The position numbers and the translations under genes are program-made. A stretch of 64,000 nt of DNA from Diphasiastrum complanatum (lineage: Eukaryota; Streptophyta; Lycopodiopsida; Lycopodiales; Lycopodiaceae). The DNA lies in NCBI GenBank assembly GCA_029204225.1, contig CM055105.1, positions 10,366,551 to 10,430,550 on the forward strand. Direction: 5' to 3'. A model generated the notes under the pieces. It had not been told where the DNA came from, did not search any database, and saw only the letters and a list, made by a program, of their open reading frames with translations. How positions within the stretch are numbered: the first letter of the stretch is position 1; every line of letters begins with the position of its first letter. This document shows, piece after piece, positions 33,181 to 44,644 of this stretch.

Positions 33181-34620
33181 AAGTGAGCTTCAATGCCTAA
33201 TTCAGAAAAAGACAAGCCAAGACCTCAGGTTTTAAGAGCTCCTCCAAGATCAATACTAAGATGTCTGTCGTACTATACCAACATGGTTAATATAGATTTT
33301 ATAGTAAATAATGTCGTTCCCACAGAGGACAGCGTTGGAAAGTTATGTTTTTGGTACAATTATGACAAGTGGTTGCGAGTGTTATTCTGGTTGTTGACAG
33401 ACCTTAAAAAGTAGCCAGTATTACTTATGTTTGGGATGGGTAATGTTAATAAATTCAAAACAACAATCTGGCCTCTATCGAATTGGATGAAGCGCGTTCT
33501 ATAGATGAGATGTTATCATAGTAGTAAAATGGTACTACACTCTGGCTGATTAAGGTGTCAACAGAGAATCGAGAATTGTTTGATGTATTCGCAACTGTGT
33601 AGACAATTAATTAATCATATTCGTGAACTAGTCGTTTTTAGACAGAAGTCCTCAACAACTAAAGTCCAACTTAATGGTTAAAGAACACGAAGAGTTTTAG
33701 AATACGTTAGAAACTTATGTCAATGCCAATCAGGAAGACAAATCAGAGACTTAATTCTTCAGACAGGGACTGTCATCTCATATGTATACATACAACTTTA
33801 TTCAGTGATCGTGCTAGACTGTACCAAAGATAGTCGTTATTCGAGTGCCGAAAAGAAAGTATTTGCGACAGACGAATAAGATGGTTTAAAGACATTTCTT
33901 TAGAGCATGCTTTACGAAAACACAAACACACCTCTAAAACAACACACCGCGAAAGGGTCTAGTTAACGATTAGACTGAAAATACGTTCACCTATACCATA
34001 GGAGGTATACTTAACTATGAGTTAAAGTTACTCTAGTTTATCATGTCTTTTCGTATCTAGTCGTTTTGTATGGATGACCCAGTAAAGGTTGTCCAAGACA
34101 ATGTCTTTTCCTTTAAAAGGTCTTGCCGTTAATCACAAGGCAAGTACTTAGGAGATATATTCCCGAAAAATGACTTAGGCCTCTTCATGATTTATACTTA
34201 ACCAGCTCATATCTTCATTTTCGAGTATATCATGCCATATTTATGTTGATATTCAATATTTAACATTTTCGTGGCATCACAATGTCGAAAACAAGAAAAA
34301 CAATGGGAACAAATGATGAGTCAAACCTAGTCAAGCAATGTAGATCAAAATGAATCTAGCCCCCAAGCTATGGACAACAAACAGTCAATCGGGAGAGATG
34401 TCACATCAGCAACATGTAGCTACCAAACACCAAAATCAAGCCCTCGCCAAGGGAGGCCTATGGGTATACTCATACCCTCTAGGGCTCCTCCACAGCTAGG
34501 AATGAACTACAACACCTCACTATAACATCTCAACAGCCTACTGGGCCACATCAACAACTCCCAGTGTGGGTCATTGCTAGCACCCATGCAAATCCACCAT
34601 CATAAGATCAGATCAAATGT
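33181..34620. other. Spacer, no gene recognised
   Basis: AT-rich, with frequent stops in all frames. The words GTCGTTCCCACAGAGGAC (33312) resemble a phrase I associate with non-coding parts of plant LTR elements, but I cannot assign it. Confidence 0.4.
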
Positions 34621-34624
34621 GGGC

Positions 34625-34790
34625 ATGACATCATGTGTGCTTTTCTATGAAAAGACGTCACTTTATTCGAAAATGTCAAACATCTAATTACAAGGAAGAG
34701 CAAGCAAATAGAGACAAGAAGAAAGATTCCAATTTAATGCAACTCTTCTAGGTGTGTGGTAATGCATTCTATGTGGTGATGCAAGTTGTG
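34625..34790 (+). repeat. Third CCHC-like unit
   Basis: The same word order as the units at 32590 and 32870 (CTTTTCTATGAAAAGACGTCAC, AGACAAGAAGAAAGATTCC, CAACTCTTCTAGG, GTGGTGATGCAAG), again followed at once by a GC-rich foldback. Confidence 0.7.
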
Positions 34791-34799
34791 GTCAAGTAA

Positions 34800-34910
34800 G
34801 GGAGAAGGCCCTAGGGCGAGGACCTTCCGGGTTTTGAGGCGCCCCGAGGGCGGCACCTCCAAACCCTGAAGGCCCCCGCCCGTGGGCCTTTCCCTGCGTA
34901 AAACACCTGC
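34800..34910. repeat. GC-rich foldback before the first BAHD gene
   Basis: GAGAAGGCCC near 34802 faces GGGCCTTTCCC near 34885, with GAGGCGCC/GGCGGCACCTCC words between. It is followed by GTAAAACACCTGCAGG, close to GTAAAAACCTGCA after the foldback at 9141-9254. Confidence 0.65.
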
Positions 34911-35024
34911 AGGTTTTTTTAAAAATTGTTTTTCTATTTTTAGAAAGCCGACTTCCAAAAATAACAAGTTGGATTTGTGCGAAGCAGAATCAACACTAAA
35001 AAAATTTGAGATTAATCCGATGCT

Positions 35025-35150
35025 GCCACGAGGCAGACGCAGGCAGAATCTGCACTAATTTTTTTTAAAAAGAAACAAGTGACTATTCTGCTTTTTAATC
35101 TGTTCAGAAATGGGCAGAATAGTCACCAAAAATCCATTACGTATAGGGGG
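35025..35150. repeat. Promoter-proximal repeat shared by both BAHD genes, copy 1
   Basis: Matches 51760-51890 upstream of the second BAHD gene (shared GCTTTTTAA, AAATGGGCAG, ATCCATTAxGTxTAGG). It contains a perfect 13-bp-arm hairpin, GTGACTATTCTGC (35079-35091) against GCAGAATAGTCAC (35114-35126). It ends about 205 bp before the ATG. Its nature, a miniature transposon or an old common promoter, is undecided. Confidence 0.75.
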
Positions 35151-35252
35151 AGGCTTCTCTTGGGGCCCTCACCATTGTGAGAGCGCCCTCAAGGTTGCCG
35201 CTCTAGCATTCCACTCTTTATCATGGCATCAAGCCATAATGCACAAATGCAA

Positions 35253-35258
35253 TATAAG
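35253..35258 (+). promoter_or_regulatory. TATA-like box of the first BAHD gene
   Basis: TATAAG within GCAATATAAGGG, about 100 bp before the ATG at 35356, a normal plant distance allowing a 5' UTR of about 70 nt. Confidence 0.45.
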
Positions 35259-35355
35259 GGAACACTTGAAGAGGACGTGAGGTTCCTCCTCGCTTGAGAG
35301 CGTTAGATCCTTCTAGTTTTTTTATTTGTGGAATTAGAAGCTGCCTTTAGGCGTG

Positions 35356-36804
35356 ATGGCGAAAGGTCAAAAGAAGGTGGTTGTTCATGGTGTATCTACA
35401 ATTCAACCATCCCAAAAGACACCTCCCACAATCCAATTCCTCTCAAATTTAGATCTCTGCTTCTCATTCTTCAAAGGCTATGCGCAGCTGGCCTCTTACT
35501 TCAGAGCATCGTTCAATCCTAGCGAGGTCACGGGTTTGATGAAGTCACTGAAGAAATCCCTCGCAAGGACGTTAGATGTGTTTCCTGTCGTGGCTGGGAG
35601 GTTTAGTAGAGAAGATGAGACTGGTAGATTGCAAGTGGACGTCAGTGGAGCTGGAATTCCTTTCGTTGAGGCTTCTATCGATGCCCGAATGGATGAGTGG
35701 GAGCATCTCTTCTACTCCCCGATCGAGGAACAACTGAACCCTGCGAATTTCTTTGATGATCTGCTCAAAGTGCCTTTGTGTAGGGTACAGGTGACCGTCT
35801 TCAAATGCGGCGGAGTTGCGATCGGCTTCAGCGTTTTGCATGCAAAGTTTGATGGTCTGGCAGCGGTAGAATTTCTCAAGGCATGGGGAGAGATCCATCG
35901 AGGACTGACCGTCTCCACGCATCCCAATTTCTCCACCGAGCTGCTGAAAGCACGCAATCCACCCAAAGTCAGTATGTCGGTGCCAAAACTTATAACGTCT
36001 CTTTTCGAGGAAAGTCACGCGGCAGCCAAATTAGTTCCAGCGCCAAATTTGATTCCGGTGAAAGCCTTCCATCCCTCCAACTTCCTCGGTGGGAAGGCCA
36101 TCCTTTTGCATCTCTCAGCGAACATGGTTGACCAATGCGTGAAGGAAGTAGAAGAAGGTGTTCACAACTACGGGCCTGCATCTTCCTTTGAAGCCATATC
36201 GGCCCTCGTTTGGACAGCCATTACTCGAGCTCGCGATCCTCCTGAAGATGGAATCACCAACTACACATTCCAGGTGAGCATCAGAGGCGAGGGGAGATGG
36301 GAACCTGCTCTTCCTCGAGGCTTCTTCGGCAATGCAGTGGTGAGCTCCGTAGCATCAGCCAGAGTAGGAGATGTTCTCTCTAAAGACATTTCCTTTGCAG
36401 CTGCAACAATCCACAAGATAGTGAAGCAAACCACACCAGAGTTTGTGCGATCCACAATAGACTATATCGAGTTGCAGCTGCAGCTGCAAAAAGGATTGTT
36501 CGTGGGCATATGGAAAGGGCTACCTTTGTGTGATGTAATGAGCACAAGCTTTGTAAATTTTCCGATTTCCGGCATCAATTTTGGATTTGGAAATCTGCTG
36601 CATTTGGGGCTGAACATGAGTCCAATCATGAAGCAATGGGGATCTACGCAGATACTGCCATCACCAGGAGGAGATAGGCGAAGTAGGCAGGTAGCGATCG
36701 GGCTGCCTGAGCCGGTGATGAGGAGGCTCCTGGAGGACGAGGCTTTCGTTCGCTACTTTCGAGGATTGAAGAAAGAGAGATTTATCCTATCACGTAATGG
36801 ATAG
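35356..36804 (+). CDS. BAHD-family acyl-CoA-dependent acyltransferase, single exon
   Basis: Would transfer an acyl group from an acyl-CoA to a hydroxyl or amine of a secondary metabolite or cell-wall precursor, usually in the cytosol; the substrate cannot be told from sequence. The frame is intact: 482 residues, typical for the family. The first ATG is 35356; the GTG three bases earlier is not a likely start. The catalytic HxxxD is HAKFD (residues 162-166), after VQVTVFKCGG. The structural motif normally DFGWG is NFGFG (408-412), with Asp and Trp replaced. LPRGFFGNAV (319-328) fits the conserved PLPxGYFGN region. It has no signal peptide or membrane span, which suits a cytosolic enzyme. There is no intron at the point where the second BAHD gene has one (after Q145 here). 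It lies between the arms of the large inverted repeat. It is probably a real gene, though the changed second motif could mean altered activity. Confidence 0.92.
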   Translation: MAKGQKKVVVHGVSTIQPSQKTPPTIQFLSNLDLCFSFFKGYAQLASYFRASFNPSEVTGLMKSLKKSLARTLDVFPVVAGRFSREDETGRLQVDVSGAGIPFVEASIDARMDEWEHLFYSPIEEQLNPANFFDDLLKVPLCRVQVTVFKCGGVAIGFSVLHAKFDGLAAVEFLKAWGEIHRGLTVSTHPNFSTELLKARNPPKVSMSVPKLITSLFEESHAAAKLVPAPNLIPVKAFHPSNFLGGKAILLHLSANMVDQCVKEVEEGVHNYGPASSFEAISALVWTAITRARDPPEDGITNYTFQVSIRGEGRWEPALPRGFFGNAVVSSVASARVGDVLSKDISFAAATIHKIVKQTTPEFVRSTIDYIELQLQLQKGLFVGIWKGLPLCDVMSTSFVNFPISGINFGFGNLLHLGLNMSPIMKQWGSTQILPSPGGDRRSRQVAIGLPEPVMRRLLEDEAFVRYFRGLKKERFILSRNG

Positions 36805-36821
36805 TTATAGTTGGGGTTTTT

Positions 36822-37060
36822 GTGCCTTTGTTCGCATTGCATTGCAAAGGCAACACATAACAATACTATGTGTTGAGGTTGGTCAAATGAGTTTAAAAAC
36901 AGCTTAACACTAAAGGCTAAAAAGTTGTGATAGTCTTTACGTGTGAGGTTTGCAAAAAAGTTGTGATAGTCTTTATGTGTAAGGTTTGCAATCTCAATTT
37001 CTAAGGCTGAAACCTTAGTTGAGTGATAAAGTAACATGCATTTGTTCTCAAGTTAGAGAA
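36822..37060. repeat. 3'-flank repeat shared with the second BAHD gene
   Basis: TTGCAAAGGCAA, ATACTATGTGxTGAGGTxGGTCAA and ATGCATxTGTTCTCA recur in order at 54190-54360. Inside is a 36-bp tandem duplication (36921-36953 and 36957-36989, AAAGTTGTGATAGTCTTTA). It starts within 20 bp of the stop codon, so it may include the 3' UTR. Confidence 0.7.
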
Positions 37061-37296
37061 ATTATTATGACGTCATGCAACCAATGCTTGAGGCACAAGC
37101 AAAAGCAAAAGGTATTTTAATTTGCATGAGCCATAAGCAACAAGCGATAACAAGTGATGCAAACAATGCATGAGGCATGAGTAATAGCAAAAGTTATTTT
37201 CGGTTGCATGATGCATTATCAAAAGAAAACCCAAAAATGGATAGATCTTTAACAAGCACCAAATTTCTGTCATGAAGATAAGGTATGTAGTAGACG

Positions 37297-37353
<57 letters not shown>

Positions 37354-38161
37354 CTTTTCTTGCGTTCGTTGACTGAAAGGAGGTCGCTCAATCTCTCTGT
37401 CTCTCTCTCGGGCTAGCTTGGTCGTTGGTTGAAAGGAATTGTTAATGTTTCGAGTGGTGGATTCATGTTTCGATTGCTAGAAAAGCAAGGCAAAGCACAC
37501 TAGAGCCTGAGAATACTCAGAAGACAGTCTGAAGTTTGAAGATATTGAGGTAGTATCATACTCTATGATTTTTTATTTTCATAACTCAGTGCTATGACCA
37601 TATGACAAAGATGCTATTATAATGCCATCTCTAAGCACACCATGCGAATGATGGTGTTACTCGAGGTTTGTTAAAGTAGGGTGGAAAGATTAACACATTC
37701 ACGTTGTTGCATGTAGCCATGTATGATCTTGGAGACTGCTTGTTGAGTTGTCAAATTACAAGATGCATGTAGATCAAACACAGAGTTTTTGTAAAAATTA
37801 AAGGATTTGTTTGCTTTGTATTTGCGAAATTTTGATTGTCTGTAGGATCCTAAGCAAGCGACTATAGATCACAGATCATGAAGCATTCAATCAACAAAAT
37901 GATGCGAAAAATGAGAGACGGATTGGAAGAGATGGATCAAGTCTCTGTCAAAATTTGGATCAAATCTGATATATTCTGAATTGGATTCTGAGAGATTTAT
38001 CATTTTTGAGAAGTATCGATTGATCGAATTTCGGAAAGTTTTTCATCATATAGAATCAGATTCTTGAAAAGTGGAATAGAGCTAGCAGATCTAATCTGAG
38101 ATAGTTTTTTTGGAAAAATCTATATCCAATCTCATTATCGATTTGATCTAAATTTGTAAAA
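37061..38161. other. Spacer and probable gypsy leader
   Basis: Degenerate GCATGAGxxATAAGCAA words (37085-37210), then a (CT)n tract (37298-37350), then AT-rich DNA leading to a gypsy gag. About 37850-37885 resembles the reverse of a copia LTR segment near 47800-47835. No gene. Confidence 0.5.
37298..37350. repeat. (CT)n microsatellite
   Basis: A pure run of about 53 bp. Confidence 0.97.
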
Positions 38162-39690
38162 ATGGCTGCCCCTGGAGCTGCTCCACAGGAGGTCAATCCA
38201 ATTATTGCTAGAAGAGCATCCCAATTGGATCTACCCAAATATAATGGATTAACAGATCCAGTTAGATTTCTTCAGATCTATGCTGAATCCTGTGAGGTCT
38301 ATGATGAGATTTATCATCAAGATGAACTTAAGCTGTTTCCTATGGCCTTAACAGGCACAACACAAGATTGGTATTATAACCAAGATGAAACTGAGCGTAC
38401 AGATTGGGAGGTTGTTAAACGAGCCCTTATCACACGGTTCAAACCGCGGAAGTTTATGGATGACCCTTTCCTACTTTTAAGTAAAATTAAAATGGGAAAG
38501 AGGGAAATGGTTTGAGATTACATCGAAAGGGTGAAACGTCTTAGATTTGAATGTGAACCTGAGCTGATTAATGAAAATGCCATGATTATGTGGTTTTTGT
38601 CAGGTCTACCTAAACGGATCAGACGTGAGCTGAAACGCCATAATGAGTACGCACTTTTGCAAAATGCTCTGGACGATGCAATTCGGGAGGAGGATGAAGA
38701 TTCAGATGATGAGCCGAATGTCAGTATGTTGCCTTATACAGTAGGGCAGACTACTACGACATCCACCACTATTGCATCAATGAATGCCAATGCTACTGCA
38801 GAAATGATGCTCAATGAGTTCAAGAAACTTGAGAAGACTTAGCAAAAACAGATGGAAAAGTTGCAGTTGCAATTTGATGAGAAGATCAAAGCATTGGAAG
38901 ATTTCCACAGAGAAGCGAACAAGGAATCTGAGAAGTTTGCAAAGTCTTTTCCTACCAGGGAAAATATTTGGTGTTCTATTTGTACTAAAATCACACAGTG
39001 AACGAGTGTCCTCAATTGAAAAAACAAATGGAAATCAGTGTTTGCCATCTGTGTAACTCACCTGACCATGAGACTGCTTTTTGCAACTTCAACCCTCGGA
39101 TAATTTAGCAACCTATAAATTTGATAACCATCAAGCAAGGATCAATAGGTCAGAATAAACCAAGTGCACCCTTGATGGTGGCCACCAGAGCACAAAAGCA
39201 AAAAGAACCAGTAGTGGATCTAGTACCTGCTGATTCTATACCATTGAACAATACACCAACAACATCGGGAGTCTATCCAAATCTTAATGTAGAAAAATGA
39301 AGATATCAGGATATGAGACAGTGGATTAAACATCTGCAAGAAGAAGTGGAACTTGAAGCTGCTAAAGTAACAACTGAAGTTCGGTCTTCACCATTGCAGC
39401 CTCCAAGAAATTTACGTACAGATATGAATGATCAATTACATCATCATGAAGAACCCTTCAAGATGACTGAACCGAAAGCACTGCATACAGAATTACTCAT
39501 GAACTTTTTGTCTAGCAAGATCAATATTTCATTGGGAGAGTTCCTAAATTTGGTGCCAAAAGCAAAAGAAGTATTAGCGCAAAAGTTAGCTCAAGAAGAA
39601 CCAAAAGTCCATCATGAGCCGCTTTTTTGTGCTAGATTTGAAGAATCTAACGATGTACTCCATATTGGAGCCGCTTGGGAATCTCAAGTA
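38162..39690 (+). pseudogene. Gypsy gag fragment, relative of element A
   Basis: Starts MAAPGAAPQEVNPIIARRAS and carries the retrotransposon-gag domain (LKLFPMALTGTTQDWYYN, RALITRFKPRKFMDDPFLLL, VKRLRFECEPELINENAMIM). An Asp/Glu-rich stretch and a Gln/Lys-rich helix follow. The first zinc knuckle has lost its His (CSICTK then stop). The second is intact as CHLCNSPDHETAFC (CX2CX4HX4C). The protease lead-in FEESNDVLHIGAAWESQ matches element A near 5905-5940. Stops occur near 38514 and 38840. It breaks off just before the protease active site and abuts repeat R1 and arm 2. The reading frame is much cleaner than element A in its first 360 codons. Confidence 0.87.
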
Positions 39691-39776
39691 GATTGATAGA
39701 TCAAGTAATCTGACAACCAATCCCTCTCGAGGATCAGATTAGAATCCACTCTTGGTCCTTTTTGTACTTTTTTCAC
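39691..39776 (+). repeat. Repeat R1, copy 3 (partial)
   Basis: Matches about 310-395 and 46530-46588. It lies exactly between the truncated gypsy gag and the inner edge of inverted-repeat arm 2. Confidence 0.85.
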
Positions 39777-40631
39777 AGGCCTTTCATAGAAAAAACAACA
39801 CCCAAGGTCTTCAGTTTGTCATCTCTTGAACTTGGCCTTATCACTCACTTCTTAAAATTTGCAGAGAAAACTAAAACTCTCTTTGGCTCTTGTGAATCAT
39901 CAAACTTTAGCATTGTTGCCTCCTATAAAATTTTGCCATTTAGATTTGATACTAGACAAAGTTTGATTTGGAAATTTCAAGTTTCTTGTGTCGTGATAAA
40001 TCGTTGCCAAGAAGTAGGGAGGAGTGCAACATGTAAAAACATAAGTTGTTTTGCTTTATACATTTGTAGACCTGCTCAATAGTTATTTTTGCAACAGTCC
40101 AAATGGCATCACTACATGGCAAAATTTATATGGTTTGGATGAAATTGCTCTCACATGAAGAGCAATGTCTTCTAGATGCCATGCCTCGCATCACATCTGT
40201 CAAGGATATTTCATGTACTATATGTTAGCAACCCAAATCAAGTAATTTGAGACTATTCATGTTCTCAGCCATGGAATTTCAAGCAATATAGTGCATGCTA
40301 TGAGCAACTAAAAGGCAAAATTGGAAGTCAATTCTTTAGGTGTGGTTAGAATAAAGATCATTTTGGTCAATGTATCAATAGTATATATTGTATAAGAAGA
40401 TATCATTTTAAGACAACGCTTTTAATTATTAAATATAACATACACAAAATAAGTTAGAATTTAATTAAAAATTACAACAATAAGATCATTTTCTTGTCAT
40501 AAATAATAAGATCACATTAATGCTTGTTGAGATCTTTAGTAAATTAATAGAATGTAAAATTAAGTAAATTAATAAATTTATTTAAACTGCCACGAGCCAA
40601 TGACTCAACAATCACAATACATAAATCGCCC

Positions 40632-40798
<167 letters not shown>

Positions 40799-41442
40799 TA
40801 TCCGATCTATCTGTGAAATATCAGTCACCCATCTTTGCCATCAGGAATGTGAGACATCCAAAAAAAAATTCAATGCTGGAGAGCTCCATCTCTTTTTCCT
40901 TTTGCTTCTATTGGCCTGTGTACACCATGAGTGCGAGGCCCTCCTCCTTTTTCTCAACTCCACCAAGAATGTGTTTTTTGACATCCTCTTGTTTTTTGAT
41001 GCAATCATGCACTATGTGCCCATGTCCCATAACAAGTTTAGTCCATCAGGTAGGGTTATGTCTTAAAGCTCATGTCTTCAAAACATGACCTAAGTTGCCA
41101 TGAACCATGAGCCAACAATCATTTTCCCTCACTTTGAGCCATGATCCAAGTCGGGTTGCCACGAACCATTATCCAATAGTCACTTTATTATTTAAATTGC
41201 CTATCCATAAAATCTGACCATATCCCTATCTAAAGTGCAACTCCCTGCCCCTGCCTACATGGTGACTTTCTGCCCCTAGTAAAAATGTGACTACTTGCCT
41301 TAAATTGTAACTCTCTACATAAATCAAATCCAGCATGCATAGATGATCGACAATTAACATTAAGATCCATTAACACTACATATTAACCCTACATCCATTA
41401 ACACTATCAATCAATGTCAAGAGATTGAACATATTTATCTAA

Positions 41443-42029
41443 TGTTGTAAGTAGGGGTCCTAAAAATGCCAAAGATGAATTGAGCTCTTTTGGCTTAGTA
41501 AAGACCCATCTTAGAATAAAATATTCAAGGTAGGTAGAAGTAGAAACTCGAGCTACCATATGAATTGCCATTTGTACTTTGCATGCCACATTTAATGCAT
41601 GAAAATACTTGGTGGCACAATTAGACATATTGAGGTGGCTTGAATAAGTCTAGATAGCTTGAGAGGTGGATTCATAGCTCCAATTCAACTCAAAGTAGGA
41701 GGAGTGTCCATGGATCTATATATATGTGATGTACGCTCATTGAGAAGATGATGAAATTTGTGTGTAATGCAAATTTGGAGACTAAGCTCTTTGTGCCCTC
41801 TCTCTCTACTCGAGTTTTGTACATTCATATTCTCTCTCTAGCCAAGTTGAGGCATTTATTGTACGTAGTTTCATATTTTGTTGACAGATCTTGCTTGTAA
41901 CAGAATAATATTTCTTGTATGATCAGCTTTCCTATTGTCAATCAATGCTAGTCTGATCTTTATGGTATTATTGGGCTTAGGAGATCAGAAGTACATGTGT
42001 AGGGCGTCCCACACGTGTTGAATTCATCA
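41443..42029 (+). mobile_element. Copia LTR in arm 2
   Basis: From TGTTGTAAGTAGGGG to GTTGAATTCATCA, 587 bp; the inverted partner is 586 bp. A TATATATA box lies near 41718, pointing right. No primer-binding site or internal region follows. The five bases on either side (TCTAA, ATCAA) do not match, so it is not a simple solo LTR. Confidence 0.82.
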
Positions 42030-42892
42030 ATCAACACTACAGCCATTAATTCTAAATCCATAATGATGATAGCTTGCTCTTTCTCTCTCTCCTTTTTTGT
42101 CTCACAAAAAGCATAAGAAATAGCAATTCCAATAAGCTTCAGATCCAACAATCAGCAAACACAAAGAAAACATGAGAGATGGAGGAAAAGAGATAAGGAG
42201 CAAGGACATTCACAAATCCATTCTGTAAGAGTGCCAGTTTGCTTGTATTGAAATGAAGATGAGAACATCTTTTACAAACTCGAGTTTGCTCCTATTTATA
42301 GTTGCCAATTCTAACCTAAATCCCAAAAAATGGAGGGAACTCAATTCAAAAATTGGAGGGAACCAATTTGAATTTGAATTTGAATTTAATCCAGTTTTGG
42401 TGAGAACCCCAACTTTATCACTAACTTGAGATTTAGGCCCTGCGACATCAATGAAGAAACAGTTCAAAAGTGCAAAAAGCCCTTATTTTCACCTCCTTTA
42501 GTCGTTTTGAGCCAAAAGAAGAGCTACGGACTCCAAACGAAGGACACCGGACTATACCTGCAAGTACGATACCGCAAAACATAGTGATTGTAGGAGAGAA
42601 TGCGCTCAATGGACATTAAAAAAAATTTGCCCCTTTCAAGAAGCGGGTAGTCAGGAGTGTGAGGTAAAAGGCATTTCATGTTTGGAAAGTGACTTGGCTT
42701 GCAAAATGCCAGCTAAGCGACGGGACGCCCTGGTGTGAAAGTTTATCATGTCATCAAAATAAGTTACTGACGTCGCCATTGTACTCAAAATACCTCTTTT
42801 AGCCTATGGTTGCAGTTTTAGGCAGTTTTGGGATGGCAAACATGGGAGAGTCCATTTTGAGTGAAAATAACAAATTGGACGGTATGTTAAGG
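42030..42892. other. Spacer, no gene recognised
   Basis: Contains a short (GAATTT)n run near 42367-42392. Otherwise nothing identifiable. Confidence 0.45.
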
Positions 42893-43655
42893 TTTCAACA
42901 TATATTTTGACTTCACCACATTCATTCGGTTGGACACTCTAACAACATCATTTACAAAATTTACACATCTTCGTTGCATGCAGGTATCGCAGTCCCAGTC
43001 TCATGCATCACAGTCACATGAGTCTAATGACCATGGCCAGGATGGGGACGATTCAGCTGGATCTAATAATTAGGCATTTCATTCATATATATATTTGTAA
43101 TTCGAACATTTATGTATCAATATATATAATTTGTTTAAGTTACGTCCTCTATAAGACTCTTCAATTGCATGTAGTCCAATTTTAGGATAGAATGGAGCCA
43201 TTTGACATGGTTATAACGATGTCCATGGGAGAACCTTGGCCACCACTCCCAAGGTGTGAAGGTCCCTAAAGTCTCCTGTAGCTTCTTAACGACCTCCCGT
43301 TATTGTTTGACACGATCTGGATTTTCGGGGAATCCTTTCTTCACAAACTTCAAGTCTTCCTTGTGTCTTGATTCGGATGGATATTCTAGATCTGAGGTAT
43401 ATATGGCTTCAAGATAAACTTTAATTTCACTGCATTCATGTGGTCTACTTTCACTCTTGTCACATTTCTCAGATAACTATACTATATTCATGGATGCAGG
43501 TATCACAGTCTCAATCCCATGCATAGCAGTCACACGAGTCCGATTGCAATGTCAATGGCTAGGACGAGGACGACTCAACTAGATCTAATTATAATTAGGT
43601 ATATTTCAATAATCCAATTTGTAACATATCTATATACTTGGAGCATTTATGTATG
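42893..43655. repeat. Spaced duplication ending in a possible transposase tail
   Basis: 42893-43120 recurs at 43400-43655. In both, GCAGGTATC(G/A)CAGTC precedes sequence that in the first unit reads VSQSQSHASQSHESND and an acidic GQDGDDSAGSNN before a stop, like a last exon after an AG splice site. The second unit is damaged. 43170-43280 matches 11920-12250 in reverse. Confidence 0.55.
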
Positions 43656-43744
43656 AATTTAAGTTTCATTCATCAATTTTTAAGTGCCTGAAATGTAACT
43701 CAAATAAGTTTTGCAAATTTTTTTATTGACAATAATGAATAAAT

Positions 43745-44307
43745 TGAGGTGAAGAAGCCTCGATTACCGAGGCAATTATCGAGAATCTCATTCCGAGTTA
43801 TACTTCAGGGTGTATGCCGAGGGTTGAGATCTTTTTTCAAAAATAAATTCTTCATAAAAGCCTCGGTAATAGGGTCGGAAATCCTCTAGAATGTTGTAGT
43901 GAAGTCCAGTGCTTCCTTAGAGGTTTTGCACGTGGTAACGTGAGATATTTGGGAGTCGGCCAGATTGAGTGTGATATATGCTAAGGCCTTTTTATCTTTG
44001 ATCTTCCAAGCCTTTGCTTGATCACCATCTTCCAGTTTCAGGTCTGCACCTTCTACTACATTCCAAAGATCTCTATCTATTAACATCATTCTAAGTTTCA
44101 ACTTTCAAATGTAGAAGTTAGAACCATTGAACTTGTCAATGACTCGAGCTTCACTGAGTGTTGAAGATGAAGAGCTACCTGGCAAGGGAGATAGGAAGAA
44201 CGAGAATGGAGAAGAGAGCATGAATATTGCGGACAACTCTCCCGTTCTAATCAGTTGTAGAATGCAAAAACAGTCTAATAGACTGCTTACGCTAAATGTA
44301 ATCACAA
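43745..44307 (-). pseudogene. Second copy of truncated copia gag plus flank
   Basis: Matches 12430-13090. It has the same junction between the CCTCGGTAAT repeat block and a gag broken after TLNLADSQISHVTTC. A frameshift separates LSEARVIDKFNGSNFYI from LKLRMMLIDRDLWNVVEG. The primer site and about 80 bp around it are deleted. Confidence 0.8.
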
Positions 44308-44644
44308 TCACAACTTAAATCTATTGGTGCTAAGAAAGCACAAGGGCACTCACATAATTCATGTGAGTTTTAAGTTGGGCCCTTTTACCTTTTTATTTGC
44401 AACTTGACTTAGGGCCTCTAATGTCATTTTAGAGTTTTAAGCCCCTAGTCTCTTATTCCTAGGAAATACAACTTGCTACTTGTGCTCATTGGATTGGGCT
44501 TATACGTGCGGGATGCTAGTGCCCTTGCACTTATTACCCTACTTGCAATGTACTGTGGAAGGGCCCACTAGGTAAGGCTTGGCCAATAGTATTTTAAGTG
44601 GTGGGACCCACTTGTTTATTATTGTGCAGGAAATGCCCACAACA
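44308..44644 (-). mobile_element. Gypsy LTR fragment, family of the gag-only element
   Basis: On - it starts TGTTGTGGGCATTT at 44644 and matches 59418-59753 and 54705-55030. It stops within about ten bases of where the copy at 59753 stops. Confidence 0.82.

Noticed and set aside
33193-33414. 73-codon open frame as a gene
   Set aside because: Short, AT-rich spacer composition, and no homologous pattern recognised.
35353-35355. GTG start for the first BAHD gene
   Set aside because: Plant genes use ATG; the next codon, ATG at 35356, gives the normal BAHD start.
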